Positions 8,137 through 17,329 of a stretch of DNA of 64,000 nucleotides are shown here, one piece after another; the first letter of the stretch is position 1, and every line of letters starts with the position of its first letter. The position numbers were made by a program, and so were the translations under genes. Location of the stretch: assembly GCF_020829645.1 (NCBI RefSeq), contig NZ_JAIVFS010000034.1, positions 1 to 64,000 of the forward strand. Reading direction: 5' to 3'. Under the pieces are notes generated by a model that worked only from the letters and a program-made list of their open reading frames with translations, was not told where the DNA came from and searched no databases. The DNA is from Nostoc mirabile CHAB5784 (GTDB lineage: Bacteria; Cyanobacteriota; Cyanobacteriia; Cyanobacteriales; Nostocaceae).

Positions 8137-9447
8137 ATGCAAGCAGAATATCGGCAGCGTCGCAAGCAGTTAATGGCAAAAATTGGTGATGGCACAGCCA
8201 TTTTTCGCAGTGCGCCAATGGCAGTGATGCACAACGATGTCGAGTATGTTTATCGCCAAGACAGTGATTTTTTTTACCTGACTGGTTTTAACGAACCACA
8301 GGCTGTTGCAGTGTTAGCGCCGCATCATTCAGAACATCGATTTGTGCTGTTTGTCCAACCGAAGGATCGCGAAAAGGAAGTATGGACTGGTTGTCTTTCA
8401 GGGGTAGATGCAGCCAAAGAAATTTATGGTGCTGATGAAGCGTACCCCATTAGCGAGTTAGATGAAAAGTTGCCACAGTATTTGGAAAAAGCCAGCCGAA
8501 TTTATTATCACTTAGGACGCGATCGCGCCTTCAATGACCAAATCCTAGGACATTACCAAAGTTTACTGCGGACTTATCCTAAGCGCGGTACTGGCCCGAT
8601 CGCCATTGAAGATACTGGCCCTGTCCTCAACAGCATGAGACTAATCAAAAGTGAAGCTGAGTTGGAATTGATGCGTCAAGCAGCTGCGATCGCTACTGAA
8701 GCACACAATTATGCACAAGAAATCGCCGCACCCGGACGTTATGAGTACGAAATACAGGCGGAGATGGAACGCATCTTTCGAGTGCGGGGTGGAATGGGGC
8801 CAGCTTATCCTTCGATTGTGGCTTCTGGTGTTAATGCTTGCGTACTGCACTACATTGAAAATAATCGTCAAATGCAGGATGGAGAATTACTGCTAATTGA
8901 TGCCGGTTGTGCTTACGGTTATTACAACTCGGATATTACACGGACATTTCCCGTAGGTGGTAAATTTACGCCAGAACAAAAGACGTTGTATGAGATTGTA
9001 TTGGAGGCGCAAAAACAAGCGATCACTCAAGTGCAACCAGGTAATCCCTTCAAATTAGTTCATGATACAGCAGTGCGCGTTCTCACGGAAGGTTTAGTTG
9101 AACTTGGCATCCTCAAAGGTGAAATTGATAAGTTAATTGAAGAAGAAAAATATAAGCCATATTATATGCACCGTACCAGTCATTGGTTAGGGTTAGATGT
9201 TCATGATGTGGGCGTTTACCAGCACGGTGAAGACAAACCGCAGATTTTACAACCAGGCCAAATTTTGACAGTGGAACCGGGATTATATATTGTGCCTGAC
9301 ACCAAACTAGCAGAAGATCAACCAGAGACTGATCCTCGATGGATTGGCATTGGTATTCGGATTGAGGATGACGTGTTAGTTACACCTGGTGGACATGAAG
9401 TGTTAACTGCGGGAGTTCCCAAGGCAGTAGATGAAGTGGAAAGATAA
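8137..9447 (+). CDS. pepP: Xaa-Pro aminopeptidase (aminopeptidase P)
   Basis: A 436-residue M24B metallopeptidase that removes the N-terminal residue before proline. The N-terminal AMP_N domain (about 1-160) includes DSDFFYLTGF. The C-terminal pita-bread domain shows the five dimetal ligands: two Asp in LIDAGCAYGYYNSDITRTFP, His in HRTSHWLGLDVHD, Glu in LTVEPGLY and Glu in GIRIEDD. Length matches E. coli PepP (about 440). No signal peptide is present, so it is cytoplasmic. It is monocistronic, with AT-rich DNA upstream and repeats downstream. Confidence 0.95.
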   Translation: MQAEYRQRRKQLMAKIGDGTAIFRSAPMAVMHNDVEYVYRQDSDFFYLTGFNEPQAVAVLAPHHSEHRFVLFVQPKDREKEVWTGCLSGVDAAKEIYGADEAYPISELDEKLPQYLEKASRIYYHLGRDRAFNDQILGHYQSLLRTYPKRGTGPIAIEDTGPVLNSMRLIKSEAELELMRQAAAIATEAHNYAQEIAAPGRYEYEIQAEMERIFRVRGGMGPAYPSIVASGVNACVLHYIENNRQMQDGELLLIDAGCAYGYYNSDITRTFPVGGKFTPEQKTLYEIVLEAQKQAITQVQPGNPFKLVHDTAVRVLTEGLVELGILKGEIDKLIEEEKYKPYYMHRTSHWLGLDVHDVGVYQHGEDKPQILQPGQILTVEPGLYIVPDTKLAEDQPETDPRWIGIGIRIEDDVLVTPGGHEVLTAGVPKAVDEVER

Positions 9448-9486
9448 AAAAGGGGATGGTGTGTCCTAGTCTGTGATGTTTCAATT

Positions 9487-9669
9487 TAGGACTTACGCAA
9501 AAACCCTCTCAAACTCTCATTCCTCCGTGACGCGCCAGTTGCTTCAAGTCTCTTAACCGCAAGGGCGCACTGGCTTCTCTGCGCCGCGCCAGTTGCTTCA
9601 AGTCTCTTAACCGCAAGGGCGCACTGGCTTCTCTGTGGTTCGTTTTCCGTTACCCGTGCGTAAGTCCTA
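9487..9669. repeat. MITE-like element with GGACTTACGC termini, containing a tandem 50-mer
   Basis: Terminal inverted repeats GGACTTACGCA (from 9489) and TGCGTAAGTCC (to 9667), flanked by TA on both sides, as expected for IS630/Tc1-mariner-type mobilisation. Inside, a unit of about 50 bp (gcgccagttgcttcaag ... gcgcactggcttctctg) occurs twice in tandem. A shorter relative without the insert lies at 26094-26182. Confidence 0.7.
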
Positions 9670-9685
9670 CAATTGATGGGTAAGC

Positions 9686-9745
9686 AAGTTCGTAGTAAGG
9701 ACTTTAGTCCTTATTTTCTAAGCACTAAAGTGCTTACTACAAACT
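9686..9745. repeat. Inverted-repeat hairpin element
   Basis: The elements gtagtaaggactttagtcc and aagcactaaagtgcttac form nested hairpins, with gtagtaag pairing with cttactac. It appears to be a dispersed cyanobacterial repeat. No gene lies in 9448-9785. Confidence 0.6.
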
Positions 9746-9785
9746 TTTCATTACTAGCTTAGACATTGTACTAACTATCCCCAAG

Positions 9786-10412
9786 CTAAAATTGAGGGCA
9801 AGCCATCAGAGTTGTTGTCAGAATTCCTAAGATTTTGTCTATTTCTTTAATAAAGTAATCGTTCTTATCGATAAAGATGGTATTTTCACAAAGTTTGAGA
9901 AATTTCCAATCTGTTCCTGTTGTAACTACACCGTAAATGTCATTGATAATATTCCCTTGTTGCTGGTTAAACAATTGAGATGCAATCATTGTCGCAATAC
10001 ATTGTCCTAAACCAGATTTAATACTCTCATTTTTAGCTTCCACAATAGTCACGACAGGACTAGTAATATCATATTGTTCTGGTGAACAACTGAGAATAAA
10101 ATCACAGCGTCCTTCTAAGCCTTTAGCAGCATCTACATTAAACTCTGAACCAGAAAATATACTAATTTGGTATTTAAAGAAGCGTTTAACTTCAATTAAA
10201 ACAGGCATAATAATTAGTTCAGAACGAGCTTTTTCTGTATTTATTGCTGTCACCAATGGTAGATGCTCAGAGAAGATCAAATTTAGATATTCACTAGGTG
10301 AAACTGCTTGCACATCTGCAAATAAATCTTGATTTTCAACAAAGATTAATTTAAAGTCTGTTTTTACTTTGCTAAGATTAAAGGCGTTGTACGGCACTGT
10401 ATCACCCCTCAA
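9786..10412 (-). CDS. Orphan PD-(D/E)XK nuclease-like protein
   Basis: A 208-residue hypothetical protein. The pattern E65 ... GRCDFILS (D104) ... VVTIVEAKNES (E125, K127), followed by the helix GLGQCIATMIASQLFNQQ, is that of the PD-(D/E)XK nuclease fold used by many cyanobacterial orphans and by type I restriction N-termini. It would bind Mg2+ and cut nucleic acid if active, but no target is indicated. No methylase or other restriction partner is adjacent. The TTG start at 10412 is tentative, because a GTG seven codons in is also possible. Confidence 0.65.
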   Translation of the reverse strand: MRGDTVPYNAFNLSKVKTDFKLIFVENQDLFADVQAVSPSEYLNLIFSEHLPLVTAINTEKARSELIIMPVLIEVKRFFKYQISIFSGSEFNVDAAKGLEGRCDFILSCSPEQYDITSPVVTIVEAKNESIKSGLGQCIATMIASQLFNQQQGNIINDIYGVVTTGTDWKFLKLCENTIFIDKNDYFIKEIDKILGILTTTLMACPQF

Positions 10413-10521
10413 TCACGCTTAACTCAATAGTATCATCTTGAGAGTAAAGTGCAGCGATGCCTACGGCGGCAAACTACGCAAGTTGCGATCGCGAAGAAAG
10501 TAAGTTTGATGATATCTCAAA

Positions 10522-11067
10522 TTAAGAACAGCCCTCAACAAATTCAACTTCTGGTAGTTTACCTGAGCGAAACTGAGTGACACGCTTACCGTCAGTCTCG
10601 AATACCACACGATAGTTTTGGTCAGCACGGTCTTTCGGGATCAATGTCAAGTAGTGTCCGCCTTGGACGTATTTATGAGGCGTGACTTTAATTTGTCCTG
10701 GATAAAGGAACTTGATCCGTGTTTCGGTGTCGCCGATTTTTGCACCTTTTAAGGTAGTAATTTTGCCATCTCTCCACACATCTACCCTAGAAATGCGACC
10801 TTCTGTGACCATAAACCCAAGATTCTTAGGTTCCCATTCCGGCTTAACGTAGTAGCAATTATTATTAAGTGCATCGCCAATTAGCTTAGTAGTAGCAGCT
10901 TTTGCCGCTTGGGAAACAGTCATCCCAACTCGAACTTGTCCGACACCATTGATGAACAATTTCGATTGATTTGTCAGTTTTGTCTGTGCTATGACTGTGC
11001 CCACAGTTAGAGAAGAAAGAGCAAGCGTTACGATGCCAAAAGTCAATAATTTAGCTTTGCTATTCAT
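10522..11067 (-). CDS. Secreted hypothetical protein
   Basis: A 181-residue protein with a Sec-type signal peptide (residues 1-28, MNSKAKLLTFGIVTLALSS then VIAQ), so it is probably periplasmic or secreted. The mature part begins SKLFINGVGQVRVGMTVSQA, a pattern seen in small exported cyanobacterial proteins of unknown function. Two cysteines (C62 and the penultimate residue) could form a disulphide. It stands alone. I do not recognise a named family. Confidence 0.7.
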   Translation of the reverse strand: MNSKAKLLTFGIVTLALSSLTVGTVIAQTKLTNQSKLFINGVGQVRVGMTVSQAAKAATTKLIGDALNNNCYYVKPEWEPKNLGFMVTEGRISRVDVWRDGKITTLKGAKIGDTETRIKFLYPGQIKVTPHKYVQGGHYLTLIPKDRADQNYRVVFETDGKRVTQFRSGKLPEVEFVEGCS

Positions 11068-11470
11068 TTTCTGTAAATAAAAAAGGGTAGATATTTATAT
11101 ACAATAGCCATATTGTCAATTTTGGATTTTCAAGCTGTTGACTTACGAAACTCAGCTACCATTCCAATCAAGCCAAGTAAGGCAATATAAAGAATTTATG
11201 CATTAAACTCCAAATTTTTGGACTGTAAATTAAGCGATGGCTACGCCCGCAGTTCGCGTAGCGTCTCATGGAGAAGGCATCGCCTGAGCAAAAATACCAA
11301 AATTTGGTTGGAATATCATTTTTTTCATAGTACAAACGTTCACCTTGAAAGGGCTAGTTATAAAACTATAAAATTCCACCTAAAAAAATGAGGATGGTAT
11401 GCGCCATCCTCATTTTATTTTTTTGTTCTTTTACTCATTTCCAGATGGTAGCCTAGAAAAGAGTCAACTA
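11068..11470. other. Intergenic region with dispersed repeat and ftsH terminator
   Basis: This is upstream sequence for the secreted protein, with no gene. 11235-11285 is a short dispersed repeat mosaic (gcgatggctacgcccgcag ... ggagaaggcatcgcc). The ftsH terminator lies at 11385-11416. Confidence 0.6.
11385..11416 (-). terminator. Terminator downstream of ftsH
   Basis: Perfect 13-bp arms (aaaatgaggatgg / ccatcctcatttt) with a 6-nt loop. Read on the minus strand, the hairpin is followed by a run of T (complement of 11382-11388), 55 nt past the ftsH stop. It may work in both directions. Confidence 0.88.
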
Positions 11471-13357
11471 TTATAGTTGTGGTACGTACTGCTGCTTCTC
11501 AGGGACTTCAGCGTACTCAGCCACAATCTGGCGGAATTCTTCGCCGTCAATGGTTTCTTTCTCGATGAGCAAATCGACTAAGCGATCGCTGACAGTGCGA
11601 TGGTCACGAATAATTTTCTTCGCATTTTCATAGCATTCTTCCACGATCGCTCGCACTTGTCCATCAATGCGAGAGGCGATAGATTCGGAATACTCAGATC
11701 GGGTTGTCCAGTCACGACCCAAGAATACTTCACCCTGCTGGCTTTCCAACGACAGTGGGCCTAAGTCGGACATCCCGAAACGAGTCACCATTTGCCGTGC
11801 CATTCCCGATAACTGCTGCAAGTCTCCACCAGCGCCAGTTGTGACTTCCGCAGCCCCAAAAATCACCTCTTCAGCAGCACGACCACCCAAAGCGCCAGTA
11901 ATCCTTGCTCTCAACTGAGAACGAGAAATTAATCCTTGTTCTTCGTTGGGAGTAAACCAAGTTAAACCCTGCGCTTGTCCTCTTGGAATCAAGGTAACTT
12001 TCTGCACTGGGTCATGGTCTTTTAACAAAGTTCCCACTAAGGCGTGTCCAATTTCGTGGTATGCAATTAAGCGCTTGCTCTTGCTATCTACCAAAGGAGT
12101 GCCTTCCATCCCAGCGACTACCCGATCTACCGCATCATCAATTTCGCGGATGGTGATAGCTTCTTTACGTCTTCTAGCAGTCAGAATTGCTGCTTCGTTG
12201 AGTAAGTTAGCTAAGTCAGCACCAGTGAATCCAGGAGTGCGGCGAGCGATCGCATCCAAAGATACACTAGTATCTAATTTCTTGTTCCGCGCATGGACTT
12301 GTAAGATTTCCAAACGCCCTTTGATATCGGGTGCATCGACAGTTACTTGTCTGTCAAAGCGACCGGGACGCAACAAGGCTGAGTCTAGTACGTCGGGGCG
12401 GTTGGTGGCAGCAATAATAATGATGCCTGTGTTACCTTCAAACCCGTCCATTTCGGTGAGCAATTGGTTCAGGGTTTGCTCTCTCTCGTCGTTACCGCCG
12501 CCGATACCAGCACCACGTTGGCGTCCAACTGCGTCGATTTCATCGATGAAGATGATACAGGGCGCGTTGTCTTTGGCTTTCTTGAACAAATCGCGGACGC
12601 GGGATGCACCCACACCAACGAACATTTCTACAAATTCCGAACCGGAAATACTGAAGAAAGGTACGCCAGCTTCGCCAGCGATCGCTTTTGCTAGTAAAGT
12701 TTTACCAGTTCCAGGAGGCCCAACTAACAGCACTCCCTTGGGAATCCGTGCGCCTACAGCAGTAAATCTTTCTGGCTGCTTCAGGAAGGTGACGACTTCT
12801 TGCAGTTCTTCTTTAGCTTCTTCAATCCCGGCTACGTCGTCAAATTTAACCCCGGTTTTCGCCTCCATTTGGAAACGCGCTTTGGATTTGCCGAAGTTCA
12901 TCGCTTGACCTGGCCCACCGGGGAGGTTGCTAGAACGCCGGAACAAAAAGAACAGCCCGGTAATCAATAAAACTGGAAATATGAGATTGCCCAACAATCC
13001 CCAAATTGCGCCATCATTCCGCATGGGGTGAGCATCAAAACTAATGTCTTTTTCTTTGAGCTTGCTAATTAACTCAGGAGCGTTAACAGGCAAATCCACA
13101 CGCCACCTTTGGACACGATTTTCGATGTCTGGATCGCGGGCTTCTATAATTGCTGTCCTACCGCCTTCGTACAGATCCACGCTGGTGACGCGATCGCCAT
13201 CCAAGTATTCTAGAAACCGACCATAAGTCATGCGGGTATTGGCTGCATTCTTACTCATGTCAGTAGGAGCGCCTGCAAAGGCCCCTTGCCAGAAGAAAAA
13301 ACCAATTACCAAAGCAGGCAATGTCCAGAGTACTACGACTTTCCAAGAGAATTTCAT
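11471..13357 (-). CDS. ftsH: ATP-dependent zinc metalloprotease FtsH (FtsH2/Slr0228 type)
   Basis: Membrane AAA+ protease. In cyanobacteria the FtsH2 type, working with FtsH3, degrades photodamaged D1 during photosystem II repair. The 628 residues hold two N-terminal transmembrane helices (about 5-24 and 119-139) around a lumenal domain. Next come Walker A GPPGTGKT (213-220), Walker B FIDEID (D272, E273), and the zinc site HEIGH (434-438). Residues 40-60 and 140-160 (TRMTYGRFLEYLD, RRSSNLPGGPGQAMNFGKS) closely match what I remember of Synechocystis Slr0228. It is monocistronic, with its own terminator and a spacer of about 470 bp upstream. Confidence 0.95.
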   Translation of the reverse strand: MKFSWKVVVLWTLPALVIGFFFWQGAFAGAPTDMSKNAANTRMTYGRFLEYLDGDRVTSVDLYEGGRTAIIEARDPDIENRVQRWRVDLPVNAPELISKLKEKDISFDAHPMRNDGAIWGLLGNLIFPVLLITGLFFLFRRSSNLPGGPGQAMNFGKSKARFQMEAKTGVKFDDVAGIEEAKEELQEVVTFLKQPERFTAVGARIPKGVLLVGPPGTGKTLLAKAIAGEAGVPFFSISGSEFVEMFVGVGASRVRDLFKKAKDNAPCIIFIDEIDAVGRQRGAGIGGGNDEREQTLNQLLTEMDGFEGNTGIIIIAATNRPDVLDSALLRPGRFDRQVTVDAPDIKGRLEILQVHARNKKLDTSVSLDAIARRTPGFTGADLANLLNEAAILTARRRKEAITIREIDDAVDRVVAGMEGTPLVDSKSKRLIAYHEIGHALVGTLLKDHDPVQKVTLIPRGQAQGLTWFTPNEEQGLISRSQLRARITGALGGRAAEEVIFGAAEVTTGAGGDLQQLSGMARQMVTRFGMSDLGPLSLESQQGEVFLGRDWTTRSEYSESIASRIDGQVRAIVEECYENAKKIIRDHRTVSDRLVDLLIEKETIDGEEFRQIVAEYAEVPEKQQYVPQL

Positions 13358-13829
13358 CTTAATTTGCCTCTAGATGCCTATACAACTGATCAGCCTTAGC
13401 AACCGAATGTTCATCACTCTGTCACTTTAAGCTGTTAAACGGATGTTTATAAATCCATTTTGTGTAATTTGATCTCTTATATGCACTGCCATACAGCGAT
13501 TGGCTCATTATGGCGATGCCAACAAGAATCTTAATCAAAGTTAACTTAATTTTAATACAGCTTGGATTAACCAGCAGAGAATTTGTAGAGAGCCATGAGA
13601 GAGAAGTTGGCTATTTAAGCAGCCGCTTGGCGTGTAATATAAAACACCACAAAGTAAACTACCTACGAATTTCCCTGGTGAGCGAGGTTATTTTCTTACG
13701 GCGTGCAACTTTTGAATTCTGAGATATGTCATAAAAAATACATCTTGTTAATCAGGATAAAGTTTTTTATTGCAACAGTTACATACTTCGTTGCTAGTAA
13801 AAAGAAAATTAATCAATGGAACTACAAAA
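13358..13829. other. Intergenic region upstream of ftsH
   Basis: About 470 bp without a convincing gene. Plus-strand frames here have no ribosome site and no recognisable product. It presumably carries the ftsH promoter (minus strand) near 13380-13450, but I cannot place boxes with confidence. Confidence 0.5.
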
Positions 13830-13961
13830 ATGACTTCCAAAAGTCTCAAACACTTGACTTTAGCCCTGGTTCTTCCTGTTATAAGTTTAGGGATATTAAC
13901 TGCCTGCGTTCAAGGTAATAGACCCGTCCGAAAATTAAATTCCCGTAAAGATAGGATATAA
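13830..13961 (+). CDS. Putative small lipoprotein
   Basis: A 43-residue peptide from ATG 13830: a basic N-terminus (KSLKH), a hydrophobic stretch (LTLALVLPVISLGI) and a lipobox LTAC with Cys26, then a short basic tail (VQGNRPVRKLNSRKDRI). The layout is that of a small lipoprotein of the entericidin kind. The upstream sequence gives only a weak ribosome site (aatcaatgga). It was chosen over a longer in-frame start at 13770 because the signal peptide begins here. The function is unknown, and it may be a fragment. Confidence 0.4.
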   Translation: MTSKSLKHLTLALVLPVISLGILTACVQGNRPVRKLNSRKDRI

Positions 13962-14223
13962 AATTTCATTTTTATAAATCGTAATATTTACCATATATAG
14001 CTTTTGCGGATTGTATAGAATAATAAATTGTGTTGACGCTCAAAATTTGAAAATCATACTTTTTGTCTCTAAACTATCATTAACTATCTCAAAACCTGAT
14101 TGCTACGTTGAGCGAAGACATATAAGCACCCTTTAAAATCCTTTTTAAATAAAATTAATTCAGTAAATATACGGTATAAGAGGAGAGGGTTTCGTGTACC
14201 CTTGTCCTCCCTTACCCCGTTCC

Positions 14224-14718
14224 CTATTTAACTTCTGTAATTTTTAGAGTGTAAGGAAGATACTTGTCTTTTTCGTAGGAACCAATCCAAATTTTGTAAG
14301 TTCCAGCCAGCCATTCACCAATAATGCCAGCATTTTTGCCTTCAAAATCGTCATTGCACCAAGTACCACCGGGCCCCTTGATAATCATGGTGGTGTCTTC
14401 AGGACTTTGCACTTGCAGCTTCAGGTAGTCAAATTTACTTGTTAGCGCTAATGTGTGGTCTGGTGTTTCATCAACAAATCCGGTGCAAGGGCCAGTGGCT
14501 GTTTCACTTCTCCCACCTACTTGACTGCCAGATATTGAACCACCACTCATCCCGCGAACTGTCAGGGGGTCTGGAGAAAACTGAGGGCCAATGGTGACAT
14601 CTCCAAATATCGTTGGCGCTTCCTGAGCATCAACGGCAGCATTAACTGCCGATGTGATGAACAGCGTAACTATCATGAACGATAATCTCATCCCTCTATT
14701 GAGCGCTTTTGTCGGCAT
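14224..14718 (-). CDS. Secreted hypothetical protein, prepeptidase-C-like beta domain
   Basis: A 164-residue protein with a signal peptide (cleavage near residue 31, after NAAVDA). The mature part has a Gly/Ser-rich linker (MSGGSISGSQVGG), then a compact domain: CTGFVDETPDHTLALTSKFDYLKLQVQS ... TTMIIKGPGGTWCNDD ... WLAGTYKIWIGSY. This resembles the bacterial pre-peptidase C-terminal (PPC-like) beta-sandwich, with two cysteines that may pair. It is likely periplasmic or extracellular. The role is unknown, and no operon partner is present. Confidence 0.7.
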   Translation of the reverse strand: MPTKALNRGMRLSFMIVTLFITSAVNAAVDAQEAPTIFGDVTIGPQFSPDPLTVRGMSGGSISGSQVGGRSETATGPCTGFVDETPDHTLALTSKFDYLKLQVQSPEDTTMIIKGPGGTWCNDDFEGKNAGIIGEWLAGTYKIWIGSYEKDKYLPYTLKITEVK

Positions 14719-14884
14719 TGTAATTACGTTCGCTTCTAAGTGTTTTTGAAGACATGAATTTTACACACCAAGTTCCCAACGTGAGGAGAATTGACTACCT
14801 ATTTTAGATTTGAAATTGGGGATAATTCATTAGTAGTTAGTCAATAATTTCTTGTTCTTATAGTTGCTCTATTACTCGATCAAT

Positions 14885-15048
14885 CCAAAATTTCTGGGTG
14901 AAGGCGGGGAACAGGGAATGGGGAATGGGGAAGAGGACAAGGGGCAGGGAGCAGGGAGCAAAGGGGAAAGATAAGAGGTAATTTTTTATTCTCCCCCTTG
15001 CCCCCTGCCCCCTGCCCCCTGCTTCCCCTATTTCCCACTCCCCGCCCA
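14885..15048. repeat. Purine/pyrimidine heptamer repeat, inverted halves
   Basis: Low-complexity purine-rich runs (gggaatggggaatgggg, ggggcagggagcaggg) are followed by their pyrimidine counterpart (ccccttgccccctgcccc), forming a large imperfect inverted repeat. It is typical of Nostoc intergenic DNA. The open frame across it is not a gene. Confidence 0.75.
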
Positions 15049-15068
15049 TCTAAAAATTGTTGTAATCG

Positions 15069-16514
15069 CTAACTAGCTTCCGTTATTGCCCTGCTCAAGC
15101 GCGACTTATCTAAACCAATCTGATTTAGTAGTAACCAAGATTGGATCAAGTCGGGGCCATGAACATCTCCAGTTAAGGCTGCTCTGAGCGATCGCATTAC
15201 TAAGCCTTTTTTGACTTTTTGCTCTTTCACTACTTGTTTAATAATCTCCTGGGCGGCGGCTTCCGACAGTTGCGGCTGATTTTCTAAAGCTGTAACAATC
15301 CCCTCAAGGACAGCAGTAGAACCTTCTTGCTTGAGTTGTGTACTACCTTCGTCGCTAAATTCAATTATGTCGCTAAAAAACAGTTGGCTTTGAGGTACTG
15401 CATCTACTAAACGAGTCAAACTCTGGCTAATTAAAGTTACTAGCTGTTCTAACCAGGGGCGATCTCTTCCACCATCAAATTTATACCCAGCCGCTTGCCA
15501 ATAGGGTATGAGTAAATCTGTGAGTTTATCTACTGGCGTCTTGTGGATATACTGACTGTTCAACCAATCCAGCTTGTCCCAGTCAAACTTTGCACCTGCT
15601 TTATTTACACGCTCAAAACCAAATTCTTTTGCTGCTTCTTCTAAGGTAAATATTTCTTGTGTCGAGTCTGGTGGCGACCAACCCAGCAATGTCATGTAAT
15701 TTACTAAGCCTTCAGCAGTAAAACCCATTTTCTGAAAGTCAGAAATGGAAGTGACACCATCCCGCTTAGAAAGCTTGCGTCCTTCCATGTTCAAAATTAG
15801 CGGCGTGTGGGCAAACTCTGGAATTTTTGCACCCATTGCTTCATACAGTAAAATTTGCTTGGCAGTGTTGGCGATGTGGTCTTCTCCCCGAATGACATGG
15901 GTGATTTGCATATCGATGTCATCCACTACAACTACAAAGTTGTATAAAGGTTGACCGCTTCCTTCTTCTGAGGCGCGGGCGATGACCATATCACCACCTA
16001 AATCGCTACCTCGCCAAGACATCTTTCCCCTTACTAGGTCGTTCCAGACAATTTCCCGCCCATCTTCGATTTTGAAGCGAATCACAGAGGAGCGACCTTC
16101 TGCTTCAAATGCGGCGCGTTGTTCTGGTGTGAGGTTGCGGTGACGGTTATCATAACGAGGAGCTTCGCCTCTAGCTTTCTGAGCTTCTCTTAGAGTTTCT
16201 AGTTCTTCGGAAGTGGTGTAGCAGCGATAAGCTAATCCTTGATCTAGCAGTTTTTGCACTGCTTCCTTATAAAAATCCAGGCGTTGAGATTGGAAAAATG
16301 GCCCTTCATCCCAGTTAAGCCCAAGCCAACGCAATCCTTCAAGAATATTGTCGGTGTATTCGGGACGCGATCGCTCTAAATCTGTGTCTTCTATTCGCAG
16401 GATAAATTTCCCACCGTGGTGGCGGGCAAATAACCAGTTAAATACAGCCGTTCTAGCTGTACCAATATGTAAATTTCCGGTTGGACTCGGCGCAATACGG
16501 ACTCTGACAGTCAC
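15069..16514 (-). CDS. gltX: Glutamyl-tRNA synthetase
   Basis: A 481-residue class-I aminoacyl-tRNA synthetase attaching glutamate to tRNA. In cyanobacteria it is generally non-discriminating, charging tRNA-Gln as well, and it supplies Glu-tRNA for tetrapyrrole synthesis. The HIGH-type motif is HIGT (17-20) in APSPTGNLHIGTARTA. The KMSKS-type motif is KLSKR (247-251). The C-terminal anticodon-binding helical region spans about 320-481. Length matches the bacterial family. The start gives the canonical MTVRVRIAPSPTG. An IS element lies just upstream. Confidence 0.96.
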   Translation of the reverse strand: MTVRVRIAPSPTGNLHIGTARTAVFNWLFARHHGGKFILRIEDTDLERSRPEYTDNILEGLRWLGLNWDEGPFFQSQRLDFYKEAVQKLLDQGLAYRCYTTSEELETLREAQKARGEAPRYDNRHRNLTPEQRAAFEAEGRSSVIRFKIEDGREIVWNDLVRGKMSWRGSDLGGDMVIARASEEGSGQPLYNFVVVVDDIDMQITHVIRGEDHIANTAKQILLYEAMGAKIPEFAHTPLILNMEGRKLSKRDGVTSISDFQKMGFTAEGLVNYMTLLGWSPPDSTQEIFTLEEAAKEFGFERVNKAGAKFDWDKLDWLNSQYIHKTPVDKLTDLLIPYWQAAGYKFDGGRDRPWLEQLVTLISQSLTRLVDAVPQSQLFFSDIIEFSDEGSTQLKQEGSTAVLEGIVTALENQPQLSEAAAQEIIKQVVKEQKVKKGLVMRSLRAALTGDVHGPDLIQSWLLLNQIGLDKSRLSRAITEAS

Positions 16515-16741
16515 AGTTAATTCTCTCTTTCGTAAAGCATGATAAATGTAGCTTATAATGAACTACCCCGCCCATCTAAGAAGAGTACGCGTGGTTTCTG
16601 ACGCTTCATCTCAGACAGTTGCTTGAACCCACCGCAGTGAGTAGAAGTAGAGCTATCCGATCAACGTTTGTTGAGGCTAGTCCCCAGCCCCATTGCCACG
16701 CCAGGTGCTTCACTTGGGGAAACCCCAAGACCGCACTGGCT

Positions 16742-17329
16742 TCACTTGAGCATAACTTGTGCAGCAGCTAGGTCGCGGTCACAAGTGAATCCACAGGAGC
16801 AACTGTGAATTCGCTCAGATAATTCTTTTTTCTTTTGACTTCCGCATTGAGGACAAGTTTGGCTAGGTTTAACTTTTTGGGTTGGAACTTCCACAAATAT
16901 TCCCCCTGCTTCAGCCAATTTGTACTCAATTGCCGATCTCAATGCACCCATCCCGACATCAAGTATGGAGCGATTAAGTCCAGTTTTTTGAGCTTTACGC
17001 AAGAACCCAATTTTTGGCTTTCGTACAAGAGCTTTGATATTGAGTTTTTCTGTGGCAACGAGGCTATTAGAGCTTACGATCTCTGCTGCTACTTTGTGAA
17101 CCCAATCCTGTCTTTGTGCGCTAACTTTGCGTTGCAGGTTTGCTACTTTTCTATTGGCTTTTTTCCATCGGCTTGATGCTTTAATCTTCTTTTTAAAGTC
17201 CGGTTTGGTTTTGCGTCTTTTAGATTTGGAAGCAATCCTTATTTTGGACTGTGTTACAGCTTTAGGGCGGGGGTTCTCCACCACAGTCCCATCCGAGCAA
17301 GCAATGTATATAGCGTACAACTGTGTCAA
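16742..17329 (-). pseudogene. tnpB: TnpB (RNA-guided nuclease) remnant, N-terminus missing
   Basis: 195 residues, against about 370-400 for full TnpB. What remains is the C-terminal half: RuvC-II Glu in LVATEKLNIKAL (E94), a zinc ribbon (C159, C162, C177, C179) and RuvC-III CDRDLAAAQ (D186). The N-terminal wedge/REC part and the RuvC-I aspartate (usual GIDxG) are gone; the frame opens at the equivalent of the SDGTVVENPR segment. It therefore cannot cut DNA. The deletion joins the tnpB fragment directly to the tnpA start, and the two frames overlap by 7 nt on opposite strands. Confidence 0.85.

Noticed and set aside
9786..10412. Nuclease-like orphan as part of a restriction system
   Set aside because: No methylase, specificity or helicase gene is next to it.
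11946..12908. 320-residue open frame on plus
   Set aside because: It is the antisense shadow of ftsH, with a Ser/Pro-rich composition typical of such frames.
13510..13722. 70-residue plus-strand open frame upstream of ftsH
   Set aside because: No ribosome site, family or plausible domain; it lies in the presumed ftsH promoter region.
14858..15049. 63-residue minus-strand open frame
   Set aside because: Low-complexity purine/pyrimidine repeat; no protein-like composition.
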